Assembly (NCBI GenBank): GCA_025462835.1
Contig: JAOAPH010000173.1
Location: forward strand, 1 to 40,182
Length of the DNA: 40,182 nt
Direction: 5' to 3'
From: Candidatus Angelobacter sp.
GTDB lineage: Bacteria > Acidobacteriota > Terriglobia > Terriglobales > Acidobacteriaceae
Shown: positions 24,401 to 31,808 of the stretch, piece by piece
Position numbering within the stretch: the stretch's first letter is position 1
Layout of the letters: every line of letters starts with the position of its first letter
Program-made: the position numbers and the translations under genes
Notes under the pieces: model-generated
What the model was told of the DNA's origin: nothing
Seen by the model: the letters and a program-made list of their open reading frames with translations, nothing else
Databases searched by the model: none

Positions 24401-24547
24401 GATCAAGAGCTTGAACCACAAAGGACAGAGAGGGGCACGAAGGATCTCGAAGGGTCACAAAGGAAGCTGGGTGGGGAAGGCGGTTTGCGGCATTCGCCTC
24501 CGCAGTGAGTAGGCGCTCGCTTTCCCTCTCCGAGGTAGATGGGTTTT

Positions 24548-24576
24548 TTGACGTGTACGGCAATTTGCCGTACAAT
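24548..24576 (+). promoter_or_regulatory. sigma-70-type promoter of the toxin-antitoxin operon with built-in operator
   Basis: TTGACG (24548-24553), 17-bp spacer, TACAAT (24571-24576). The spacer plus the first four bases of the -10 box form a perfect inverted repeat, TGTACGGCAA-T-TTGCCGTACA (24554-24574). Such a site is what a ribbon-helix-helix antitoxin would bind to repress its own operon. Confidence 0.85.
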
Positions 24577-24599
24577 ATTTGTATTGCTGGAGGTTAGTG

Positions 24600-24905
24600 A
24601 TGGCGTCGCACAACTATGCAGTTACAGAACGAGAGCCGAAGAAGGAGCGTTTGGAAGCCAGGGTTACATCCGAACAGAAAAAATCCATCGAGAAGGCCGC
24701 GCGCATTCGGGGGACGTCCGTGTCTGATTTTGTCGTCCTGAGTGCACAGGATGCCGCAGTGCGGGTGATTCGTGATTCCGAAGTTCTCCAATTGAACGAG
24801 GAGGCTCGGAGAGTTTTTGCCACTAGCTTGATGAATCCTCCTGCTCCAAAGAGATCGTTGTTGAATGCAGCGACGCGGTATAAGAAGCGCGCGGGCATCC
24901 GGTGA
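24600..24905 (+). CDS. DUF1778 ribbon-helix-helix antitoxin (TacA-like)
   Basis: 101 aa from the ATG at 24600, preceded by GGAGG; an upstream in-frame start at 24579 would overlap the promoter -10 box region and is rejected. The N-terminal half is a ribbon-helix-helix DNA-binding domain of the DUF1778 family: ERLEARVTSEQKKSIEKAAR, then IRGTSVSDFVVLSAQDAA. The C-terminal half (residues of about 60-101, including NPPAPKRSLLNAATRY) is the part that normally wraps and neutralises the toxin. Its stop overlaps the toxin start by four bases (GTGA). Autoregulation through the 24554-24574 palindrome is very likely. Confidence 0.9.
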   Translation: MASHNYAVTEREPKKERLEARVTSEQKKSIEKAARIRGTSVSDFVVLSAQDAAVRVIRDSEVLQLNEEARRVFATSLMNPPAPKRSLLNAATRYKKRAGIR

Positions 24906-25438
24906 CCGAGAACAAGTTTGAATTCAGAATAGAGCCGCTCGGGAAAGCGCACGATCGAGCGGCTTTTTCGTGCGGCATTACCGCTCTGGATAACTATCTC
25001 ATCACGCAGGCACGCCAGGACGTTGAGAAGCGGGTATCGGCTGTTTTCATCTGCACCCCAGATGTTAGGACAGTGGCGGGTTTTTACACCCTCTCACAAT
25101 ACTCAGTGAATGTTGGTGCATTGCCGGAAAGGGTCGCAAGGAAGCTGCCAAAATATCCTGAGGTTCCCACGTCATTGTTGGGGCGTCTCGCGGTGAGTGA
25201 ACAGTTCCGCGGTCAGGGATTGGGAGAACATTTGCTGATAGACGCTTTATACCGCTGTCTAAGGCAGAGTAAGGAGATTGCCTCCGCAGCGGTAGTAGTT
25301 GATGCAAAAGATGCGAATGCAGCGAGCTTCTATCAGCATTACGGGTTTATCGGTTTTCCCGGCATCGCCGACCGGCTCTTCCTACCCATGAAGTCGATCC
25401 AAGCAATGTTTGAAGGTAAACAGTCACAAAGACGCTAG
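24902..25438 (+). CDS. GNAT-family acetyltransferase toxin (TacT-like)
   Basis: 178 aa, GTG start overlapping the antitoxin stop. TacT-type toxins acetylate the aminoacyl group of charged tRNA and stop translation. Seen: FRIEPLGKAHDRAAFSCGITALDNYLITQARQD region at the N-terminus, characteristic of this toxin class, and LLGRLAVSEQFRGQGLGEHLL near residues 98-118. The latter contains the acetyl-CoA pyrophosphate-binding R-G-Q-G-L-G. A C-terminal VVDAKDANAASFYQHYGFIGFPG carries the conserved Tyr proposed as general acid. Length and gene order match type II DUF1778-GNAT pairs. Which tRNA is targeted cannot be told from sequence. Confidence 0.9.
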   Translation: MTENKFEFRIEPLGKAHDRAAFSCGITALDNYLITQARQDVEKRVSAVFICTPDVRTVAGFYTLSQYSVNVGALPERVARKLPKYPEVPTSLLGRLAVSEQFRGQGLGEHLLIDALYRCLRQSKEIASAAVVVDAKDANAASFYQHYGFIGFPGIADRLFLPMKSIQAMFEGKQSQRR

Positions 25439-25506
25439 CCGCCATTTTCGGACATCTTCGCTGGAGATGTAAAAACTGACGCGTCGCTTCGGGATGTAAA
25501 ACACAT

Positions 25507-26670
25507 TTAGCTCTTGCTTCTCCCGTTCTCATTTGGATTAGAGGGCATGGGGTAGATGCCGAGGAGTCTGGCGGAGGCGACGTCCACAGTCAGGATTTGG
25601 TCGGGGGGAGTCTTTTCCAGCCAATATTTTGCGCGGGCGGCGGCCTGCTGGAATGTCCCGTTGGGAAGCACTGTGAGGTCGAGGTAGAGGATGTCGCTGG
25701 AGTCCGGGCCCAGGCGCACTCCCGTGATCGCGTGTCCGGGCAGGATCACAACCACCGGTTTCATTCCCAAGTTTTCCATCGCCGATGCGAAGACGACAGA
25801 GACGTCGATGCAGTTAGCGGCGTTCAGCGAAAGAGTCTCGCGCGGGAAGCGGATGCGCTGCGCTTGTCCCACAAAATTTCCGAAGGTGTAGATACTGCTT
25901 ACATAGCCGATGCCGGATTGGCGAAGCGATTGGAAGACTGCGTCGGCCTGCTTGCGCACTTGAGTGGAGAGAACTGCGGGATTGGGAGTGGTTGTGTTGT
26001 AACCTGCGAAGCGTCCACGCGGCTGCCATTTTTTCGCCAGCGATATGACGCGCAGCACCGAGGGATCGTGCGGGGTCACCCATCGGGCGACGTACTGCGC
26101 GTTGCCAAACTTCTTGCCCCAGAAGAGGTCTGAAGCGGCGTGCAGGTACACGGGAAAATCCTGCGCGAAGGCGGTGGAGCCGAATGCGTCGGCTGCCTGA
26201 ATTTGCAGTACCGTGCGCTGGATCTCTTCATTGTCGTAGACGTCAGGCAGCAGCTCCGGACTGATACGAAGTGAGCGCGTCTCCCGCGGTCCTATGATCA
26301 CAGTGCGCTTTTCAGGGACGCTCCATCCCGGAACTTCTGCGGAGATGGTTTCGAGGACCGGACTGTCCGATTGGTTGGAAATGGTCATCACGGCCAATGG
26401 CCAGTAATCAGAGGCGCTGGCGGTGAGCGCGGGAAATATCTCGCCGCGTCCGGGCAAGTCGAGTTTGTGTTGCACCAGTAATGGAGAGACGGTGGTTGAT
26501 GGTGGCGGAGTCTTAGAGGCCTGCTCAGGCAGGGCGATGTCCGGCGGTTTCAGGGTGAGGCGAAAGAAGAAGACCCAAGTAGCTGCCAGGCCGATACCGA
26601 GGCCCAGGGTACTGAAGAGAAGAACGAGCGCAAGGATGCGCACGGCGCGGTGTGAGAGAGAACGAAGCAT
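25507..26670 (-). CDS. membrane-anchored transglutaminase-like (papain-fold) protein
   Basis: 387 aa from the ATG at 26670; an upstream TTG (26721) is in frame. An N-terminal anchor near residues 10-36 (LALVLLFSTLGLGIGLAATWVFFF) leads to an extracytoplasmic part. A beta-rich region (about 80-180, SNQSDSPVLETISAEVPGW) is followed by a transglutaminase-like domain at about 230-370. Its catalytic triad is recognisable as Cys in LNAANCIDVSVVFASAME, His in LPGHAITGV and Asp in ILYLDLTVLP. Such domains are peptidases or cross-linkers; the exact activity is unknown. It may form an operon with the lipoprotein gene upstream (60 bp gap, same strand). Confidence 0.75.
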   Translation of the reverse strand: MLRSLSHRAVRILALVLLFSTLGLGIGLAATWVFFFRLTLKPPDIALPEQASKTPPPSTTVSPLLVQHKLDLPGRGEIFPALTASASDYWPLAVMTISNQSDSPVLETISAEVPGWSVPEKRTVIIGPRETRSLRISPELLPDVYDNEEIQRTVLQIQAADAFGSTAFAQDFPVYLHAASDLFWGKKFGNAQYVARWVTPHDPSVLRVISLAKKWQPRGRFAGYNTTTPNPAVLSTQVRKQADAVFQSLRQSGIGYVSSIYTFGNFVGQAQRIRFPRETLSLNAANCIDVSVVFASAMENLGMKPVVVILPGHAITGVRLGPDSSDILYLDLTVLPNGTFQQAAARAKYWLEKTPPDQILTVDVASARLLGIYPMPSNPNENGRSKS

Positions 26671-26730
26671 GATGTGTTTAGATGTACGTCGCTCTGGATA
26701 GATGCGTCCCGAGTAGGTCAAAGTAAGTTG

Positions 26731-27684
26731 CTAAGGAGATCGGAATCCAGCAATGAAGCCGAATCCTGCGGGCGTAGCGCTTCGTTCGACAAGAATGATG
26801 TCACCTCCTTGCGGAGTTATAGGAATGCTGACATTTGCGTTCCCGTTGGCATCCGTGGGGATGGTTGTAGGTTGCTGAACGCATCCAGAACCGTCAGCGA
26901 GAGTGCACAGGGTCAGGTTGTAAATTGCGATGGGAACAGCGCCCTGAAGAGTCACTTGCGCAGTGTTGCCGGCGACGGTCACCCTTCCGCTGGCAAGCGG
27001 GTCCTGTGGTACAGCCGGCACAGGAAACTGGTTTATGCCATTTGGATTGGTCGTGGTTTGAGGCTGCAACGCCGCTGTGTAGCTCTGGTTACTAGTAGTG
27101 GTATCAAAGGCCGTTGTGGCGAGGATATTGCCGCCGGTGGTTACCTGAAAATCGCCCGCCCAGGTACCCGATGGAATATGAAATGCGGCTTGCGCAAATC
27201 CTGTGGCATCGGTGGTTACCGTCACCACGGTGAAGCAAACGTATTTCCCGCTCGGAAAGGGACAGAACGACAACGTCAAAGGTGTCATTGTGGCTGCGCC
27301 GGTAATTTGAACTGTGCCATTGCCATCGATCGCTGTTGCATCCACGATAACTGGGCCCCTGTTCTGGAGTGTGCTACCAAAGCCGGAGAAAAGTGTGGCT
27401 TGGAAGATTCCAGAGGCGTTCGGAGTTGGAGTGGGAGTTGGCGTTGGTGTGGGATTGGGAATTGGCGTGGGCGTAGTTGTGGACGTTGGCGGTGGAGTAG
27501 GAAGTGGTTGGGCTGTCGGCATAGTCGGTGGGGGAGGTGGTGGCGTGGGGCCGGGTGTGCCCCCGACGACTGAACCGGGACTCGCAGGGGGTGTAGTGCT
27601 GTTTCCGCCGCCACAACCAAGAGCAAAGACGCAGAAGATCGTAAGGATCGATAGAGAGTGAAGGTCGAATGCTGTCATAAGCAT
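26731..27684 (-). CDS. secreted lipoprotein with Pro/Thr-rich stalk, function unknown
   Basis: 317 aa; ATG at 27684, with a second ATG at 27678. A hydrophobic leader ends in a lipobox VFALGC, so Cys24 is the probable lipidation site. Residues of about 27-88 are an extreme Pro/Thr/Gly stalk (PPPPPP, then TP repeats). The rest is two beta-sandwich-like domains with Ig-like flavour (GPVIVDATAIDGNGTVQITG; TDATGFAQAAFHIPSGTWAG; TDANGNANVSIPIT). No catalytic motif is visible. Probably displayed on the outer membrane. A 299-codon antisense frame is a shadow produced by the repetitive stalk. Confidence 0.72.
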   Translation of the reverse strand: MLMTAFDLHSLSILTIFCVFALGCGGGNSTTPPASPGSVVGGTPGPTPPPPPPTMPTAQPLPTPPPTSTTTPTPIPNPTPTPTPTPTPNASGIFQATLFSGFGSTLQNRGPVIVDATAIDGNGTVQITGAATMTPLTLSFCPFPSGKYVCFTVVTVTTDATGFAQAAFHIPSGTWAGDFQVTTGGNILATTAFDTTTSNQSYTAALQPQTTTNPNGINQFPVPAVPQDPLASGRVTVAGNTAQVTLQGAVPIAIYNLTLCTLADGSGCVQQPTTIPTDANGNANVSIPITPQGGDIILVERSATPAGFGFIAGFRSP

Positions 27685-28194
27685 CTCTGGTTCTTGGCGG
27701 TTTTCAGAAAAGGATGCGACGTTGCAGAAGCGAGTTGTCGTGAAGAGCGGTTGATTGGGGGTTAGGGAAGAAGCGCTTGCACTGGAAGAAACTCCCCTTC
27801 GCGAAGGTGGGGCACCCCTCGTGAACTAACATAACGCCTCAGATTAGGTGCAATGAAAAGGTACTTAGAATTATTTCAGGCGAAATTCTGTACCGTTTGC
27901 ATTAACACCACTATTGCTTGTGGTGTAACAGGATTCCGTACGCAGAATGTTGCGTAAACACACTAAAGGACACGTCCGAAATCCCGGCAAAACCGGAAGA
28001 TAAACGGACGATAGAGGGAAAGTTTCTTGACACTCACGGTAGTAACTCTGCTATAAACCGCACGTCAGGAGTTTCCCCCCCGAGTAGAGCAGAGGATTTC
28101 CTCTTCAGGTTCGCAGATCCCAAAGGATCCCGAAGGATGTACGGGTGTCCTTGCAGGCCAGTTTTTTTGGCTACTACTGTGGAAAGGGCTGAGC
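27685..28194. other. long intergenic region before the pilus operon
   Basis: About 510 bp; no convincing gene. A frame of 97 codons (27918-28211) shows no family features. An imperfect hairpin (GGTACTTAGAATT / AATTCTGTACC) lies at 27860-27894. The candidate promoter at 28027-28057 gives a leader of about 130 nt before the HTH gene. Confidence 0.5.
28027..28057 (+). promoter_or_regulatory. candidate promoter for the pil operon
   Basis: TTGACA (28027-28032) and TATAAA (28052-28057) with a 19-bp spacer (18 bp if read as CTATAA). Good boxes, slightly long spacing. It faces the HTH gene and pilM. Confidence 0.5.
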
Positions 28195-28446
28195 ATGGCC
28201 GATTCGCGTGAAGTGATGAACATCCGGCAAGCGTCGCAGTACCTGGGCGTGAGCACGGACACGCTGTACAAGTACGTTTACGAGGAAAAGATTCCTGCAT
28301 TCAAACTTGGGAACCGCTGGAAGTTCAAGAAGACGATCCTGGATTCCTGGATGGAACGCAAGAGTATGGGCGGAGAAGACAAAGGCAAGAAGCGTCCCAA
28401 GGCAGCACGGGCAGCAGCGGGCGCGCAGCGTCAAGGCAGCATTTAA
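28195..28446 (+). CDS. excisionase-type helix-turn-helix protein ahead of pilM
   Basis: 83 aa. A MerR/excisionase-family winged helix fills residues of about 8-55: MNIRQASQYLGVSTDTLYKY, then KIPAFKLGNRWKFKKTILDSWM. A short basic Lys/Ala/Arg tail follows. Although this domain family includes phage excisionases, no integrase or phage gene is nearby, so a regulatory or DNA-binding role is likelier. It is 25 bp before pilM, on the same strand and without a terminator, so it is probably the first gene of the type IV pilus operon. It may control that operon. Confidence 0.8.
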   Translation: MADSREVMNIRQASQYLGVSTDTLYKYVYEEKIPAFKLGNRWKFKKTILDSWMERKSMGGEDKGKKRPKAARAAAGAQRQGSI

Positions 28447-28471
28447 CGCTATCAGCACATAAGGCGGGAGC

Positions 28472-29524
28472 ATGTTCGGATTAGGCGGCGCAAAGGCAAT
28501 TGTCGGATTGGACATCGGTTCCAGCAGCATCAAGGCTGTGGAACTGAAAAAAGCCAAGGGCGAGATCTCAGTAGTGGCGTTCGGAGTAGAGCCGCTGGGA
28601 TCAGACATCGTGGTGGATTCCATGATCGTGGATTCAGGAAGCGTGTCCACGGCGATCGCCAAGCTGTTCAACGACCACAAGATCAAAGCGAAATCGGTAG
28701 CGACTTCGGTCAGCGGACACTCGGTGATCGTGAAGAAGATTCCGATGAATACTGCCACGGATGCCGAACTTTCGGAAACGATCAATTCCGAAGCCGCGCA
28801 GCATATCCCGTTCGATATCGCGGATGTGAATATCGACTACCAGATTTTGACCGAAGACAACGGCGAACCGCAGATGGATGTACTGCTGGTCGCAGTGAAA
28901 AAAGACAAGATCCTGAACTACACCAACGTGCTCTCACTGGCGGGGAAAGCGCCTGCCATCGTGGACATCGACGCCTTCGCGCTGCAGAACTGCTACGAAT
29001 ACAACTACGAGCCAGCGCCGGGAACGACCGTAGCCTTGTTGAACCTGGGCGCGAGCGTGATGAACATCAACATCGTGAAAGGCACAACGCCGCTGTTTAC
29101 CCGCGACGTCAGCGTGGGCGGCAATCAGTACACGGATTCGCTGCAGAAGGAACTTGATCTTGGATTCGACGATGCGGAATCGCTGAAGCTGGGCCAAAAA
29201 GTGGGCACGGTCAGCGAAGATGCGAAGCTGCCTATTCTGCAGCAGGTGACCGAGATCATCGTGTTGGAGATCCAGAAGACTTTTGACTTCTTCCGCGCAA
29301 CCGCGGCGGGCGAGCACATTGAAAGAATCTACCTCGCGGGCGGTTCGTCGAAGGTGCCCGGATTGATTGAAGCGTTGCGCCAGGAGTTCTCGCTGCCGGT
29401 GGAGATATTGAATCCTTTCCAGCGGATCGCAGCAGGTGGCGATAACGCAGAGTTCATCGAACAAAACGCGGGACAACTCGCGGTGGCAGTGGGATTGGCC
29501 CTGAGGAGTTTTGAAGACCTATGA
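28472..29524 (+). CDS. pilM: type IV pilus assembly ATPase-like protein PilM
   Basis: 350 aa cytoplasmic actin-like (FtsA-fold) protein that binds the N-terminus of PilN and links the pilus motor to the inner-membrane alignment complex. Motifs: IVGLDIGSSSIKAVEL at residues of about 10-25 (phosphate 1), AVKKDKILNYTNVL, the adenosine-type loop YLAGGSSKVPGLIEALRQ near 288-305, and NPFQRIAAG. Length typical. Start ATG after GGCGGGAGC. Its stop overlaps the pilN ATG by four bases, giving tight coupling of the two partners. Confidence 0.95.
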   Translation: MFGLGGAKAIVGLDIGSSSIKAVELKKAKGEISVVAFGVEPLGSDIVVDSMIVDSGSVSTAIAKLFNDHKIKAKSVATSVSGHSVIVKKIPMNTATDAELSETINSEAAQHIPFDIADVNIDYQILTEDNGEPQMDVLLVAVKKDKILNYTNVLSLAGKAPAIVDIDAFALQNCYEYNYEPAPGTTVALLNLGASVMNINIVKGTTPLFTRDVSVGGNQYTDSLQKELDLGFDDAESLKLGQKVGTVSEDAKLPILQQVTEIIVLEIQKTFDFFRATAAGEHIERIYLAGGSSKVPGLIEALRQEFSLPVEILNPFQRIAAGGDNAEFIEQNAGQLAVAVGLALRSFEDL

Positions 29525-30111
29525 TCCGGATCAATTTATTAGGCGTACCCAGACCGAAGAAGGGCAAGCGCGGAAGCGCGGCTGCTCCTTCCATGCCCGG
29601 CGAAGGCCCGAACGTAGTGATGCTGATGGTGGTTGGCATTGTGATCGGGGCCGGCGCGTTTTTCTACCTCTACAACGACGCGAACAAGGTAGCCACAAAA
29701 CTGGCAGCGGACATTACGAATGCAAACCAGGAAGGCGCCCAGCTTGCGAACGTCAAAGTGAAATACGAGCAGCGCAAAAAAGAAGCTGATGCATTCGAGA
29801 AGCGCGTGAAGGTCATCGACCAGCTTCGCGCGGAACAGGCCGGACCGGTCACGCTGCTTAACACCATTGGAGACAGTGTCAACAATACCGATGCGGTGTG
29901 GCTGAGCGAGATGACAGAGACCGCGGCGTCGTTGAACATCGAGGGCACTGCGTTGTCGACAGTGGCGGTGGCCAACCTGATGACGACGATCAAGCGCACC
30001 GGCTATTTCAAGAACGTGGACTTTAAGATCACGAGCCAGGACGCAAGTTCGAAAGAGATGACGGCGTTCACGTTCACATTGACGTGCGAGAAACAGCAGA
30101 CGAAATCGTAA
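29521..30111 (+). CDS. pilN: type IV pilus inner-membrane protein PilN
   Basis: 196 aa. Begins with MIRINLLG, the short cytoplasmic sequence of PilN that docks into PilM. One transmembrane helix at about residues 36-56 (VMLMVVGIVIGAGAFFYLY) is followed by a coiled coil (about 57-105) and a ferredoxin-like periplasmic fold (VWLSEMTETAASLNIEGTAL). It pairs with PilO to align the outer secretin with the motor. Overlaps pilM by four bases. Confidence 0.93.
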   Translation: MIRINLLGVPRPKKGKRGSAAAPSMPGEGPNVVMLMVVGIVIGAGAFFYLYNDANKVATKLAADITNANQEGAQLANVKVKYEQRKKEADAFEKRVKVIDQLRAEQAGPVTLLNTIGDSVNNTDAVWLSEMTETAASLNIEGTALSTVAVANLMTTIKRTGYFKNVDFKITSQDASSKEMTAFTFTLTCEKQQTKS

Positions 30112-30177
30112 TCGAAGCTTCACCCCGGCGGGCCGACTGCGGGCCGAACGGGGACCCGGAACGAAGGGACGGAATCT

Positions 30178-30789
30178 ATGTTGCAGAAATTGAATGAACT
30201 GGCAGTTGGAGCCAAAGTCGGGATCATGGTCGCAATCATTGCGGCGATTGCCGGCAGCGGCTACTACTTCGTCGTGATGCCGATCATGGAGAAGAACAAG
30301 GCCGATCAGGCGGTACTGGCGGCGAAAACGAAAGAGAACCAGGAGCTGAGGGGATTTGTAACCAAGCTGGGCGACCTCGATCGGCAGATCGGCTCACTGA
30401 AGCAGCAGATGGAATTGCAAAAGCGCATCGTGCCGGACGAGAAAGAGACGGATAAGTTCATCGTGCTGCTGCAAGAGACGGCCGCAAGCTCGGGAATATC
30501 GCTGCGCAAGATGGAAGCCAAGCCGGTAGCGACGAAGGAGTATTACGCCGAAGTGCCGTATGCGATCGAGATCGATGGGCCCTATTACGGGATATTGAGC
30601 TTCTTTGACAAGCTGGCCGCGCAAACGCGCATCGTCAACGTGGAAGCGCTGACCATGAAGTCGCTGGCAAAGGGATCGAAACAGTTCAATTACGCGCCCA
30701 CGGACAGTGTGGCCGTAGCTTGCGTGACCAAGACTTTCTTTAGCCGCGAACCGGGAAGCGCACCTGCCGCAGCGCCGGCCAAGAAGTGA
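30178..30789 (+). CDS. pilO: type IV pilus inner-membrane protein PilO
   Basis: 203 aa. One transmembrane helix near residues 14-36 (VGIMVAIIAAIAGSGYYFVV) is followed by a coiled coil (about 40-85) and a periplasmic domain of PilO type (DEKETDKFIVLLQETAASSG, PYYGILSFFDKLAAQTRIVNV). It forms a heterodimer with PilN and contacts PilP. The 66-bp gap after pilN is GC-rich and ends in AAGGGACGG before the ATG. Its stop falls 11 bp before the preferred pilP ATG. Confidence 0.93.
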   Translation: MLQKLNELAVGAKVGIMVAIIAAIAGSGYYFVVMPIMEKNKADQAVLAAKTKENQELRGFVTKLGDLDRQIGSLKQQMELQKRIVPDEKETDKFIVLLQETAASSGISLRKMEAKPVATKEYYAEVPYAIEIDGPYYGILSFFDKLAAQTRIVNVEALTMKSLAKGSKQFNYAPTDSVAVACVTKTFFSREPGSAPAAAPAKK

Positions 30790-30800
30790 GGATCGGGAAA

Positions 30801-31523
30801 ATGATCAAGAAGAACCTTCTGATAATCGGATTGCTCGCGGGAACGGCCCTGGCGCAGACTACGCCTGCCCCCGCAAAGACTACGACACCGGCTACTGCGA
30901 CAAAACCGGCAGCAGCCACTCCGGCGAAGACTCCGGCGGCGGTGCCTGCAACCAAACCGGCCACGACGCCAGCGGCAACGAAGACCACGCAAGCAGCCAG
31001 CAAGCCGGCATCGCAAGCGGTGAAGCCGGCTGCGAAGCAAACCCCGGTAGTTGCGAAGAAACCCGCGACAGCAGCGAAGCCGAAGGCCGCGACACTGACT
31101 CCGACTGCAAAGAAGGCAATGGCCAAGGCTGAAGCAAAGGCCAAAGCGCCGAAGCCGGTGGCAAAGAAGCAAGATGTGGCAACGGTCGTGAAGACTGCAG
31201 GACGGCGAGATCCGTTCATCAGCCCGGTACGTTTGCAGGAAGACAGGATGAAGAACACTTCCGTCTGCACCACGGGAGCGCGATGCTTGATCATCGATCA
31301 GGTGGTGCTCAAAGGCGTGGTGAAGACGACATCGGGAATGATCGCAATGGTGGAGAACGCCGCCAAGAAGCAATACAACTTGAAAGAAAAAGACCCTGTG
31401 TTCAACGGTTTTGTGCTGAAGATCAGCGGTGATTCGGTGGTGTTCAGAGAGACGATCACGGACAACCTCGGGAATCAGACGGCGAAAGAGGTAGTCAAGA
31501 GAGTAACGGCACCGGTCATTTAA
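30801..31523 (+). CDS. pilP: type IV pilus lipoprotein-type subunit PilP with long Ala/Pro/Lys linker
   Basis: 240 aa from the ATG at 30801, chosen over the GTG at 30786 because the signal peptide (MIKKNLLIIGLLAGTALAQ) then begins at residue 1. There is no lipobox Cys, unlike classical PilP. Residues of about 22-130 are a low-complexity Thr/Pro/Ala/Lys linker, much longer than the Neisseria or Pseudomonas one. The PilP beta-domain follows (RRDPFISPV near 134, VVLKGVVKTTSGMIAMVEN, YNLKEKDPVFNGFVLKI). It joins PilN/PilO to the PilQ secretin. The linker may span an unusually wide periplasm. Confidence 0.9.
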   Translation: MIKKNLLIIGLLAGTALAQTTPAPAKTTTPATATKPAAATPAKTPAAVPATKPATTPAATKTTQAASKPASQAVKPAAKQTPVVAKKPATAAKPKAATLTPTAKKAMAKAEAKAKAPKPVAKKQDVATVVKTAGRRDPFISPVRLQEDRMKNTSVCTTGARCLIIDQVVLKGVVKTTSGMIAMVENAAKKQYNLKEKDPVFNGFVLKISGDSVVFRETITDNLGNQTAKEVVKRVTAPVI

Positions 31524-31808
31524 TTAGTAACTGGAATTTGAAAGACAGTTTATGGTTTAGCCAGCACCACAGTTTTGCAATCGTTGTAAGCAGTCTCTGT
31601 TGTAGGGCCGAGTTTTAAAAAACGGGAACAGAATGAGCATCCAGGCTGTTTGTTTCGCGCGATGTTGCCCCAGCAGCATCGGGAAAAGCGAAAAGAGCAG
31701 CAGGGCTAATTCTTAAGCGGCAGGGTTAAGGAACATTCAAGCGCGTAAGCGCGGGATGGGCCCATCGCCGCACACGCAGCGGGAAACCGCAACGTGAGGA
31801 GAGACGAC
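31524..31808 (+). promoter_or_regulatory. structured leader between pilP and pilQ
   Basis: About 285 bp without a gene. Contains a 12-bp perfect palindrome GATGGGCCCATC (31755-31766), a weak hairpin around GATGTTGCC (31661-31680), and the pilQ ribosome site GAGGAGA (31796-31802). Other pil genes are packed closely, so this gap stands out. It may hold a separate promoter or RNA element for pilQ. Confidence 0.35.

Noticed and set aside
25452-25470. Inverted repeat ACATCT/AGATGT after the toxin gene as a terminator
   Set aside because: Only 6 bp and followed by A-rich rather than T-rich sequence on the toxin strand.
26674-27573. 299-codon frame antisense to the lipoprotein
   Set aside because: Gly/Trp/Arg repeats are the complement of the Pro/Thr stalk; the sense strand has a signal peptide and lipobox.
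27918-28211. 97-codon frame upstream of the pil operon
   Set aside because: Overlaps the candidate promoter and the HTH start; no recognisable feature.
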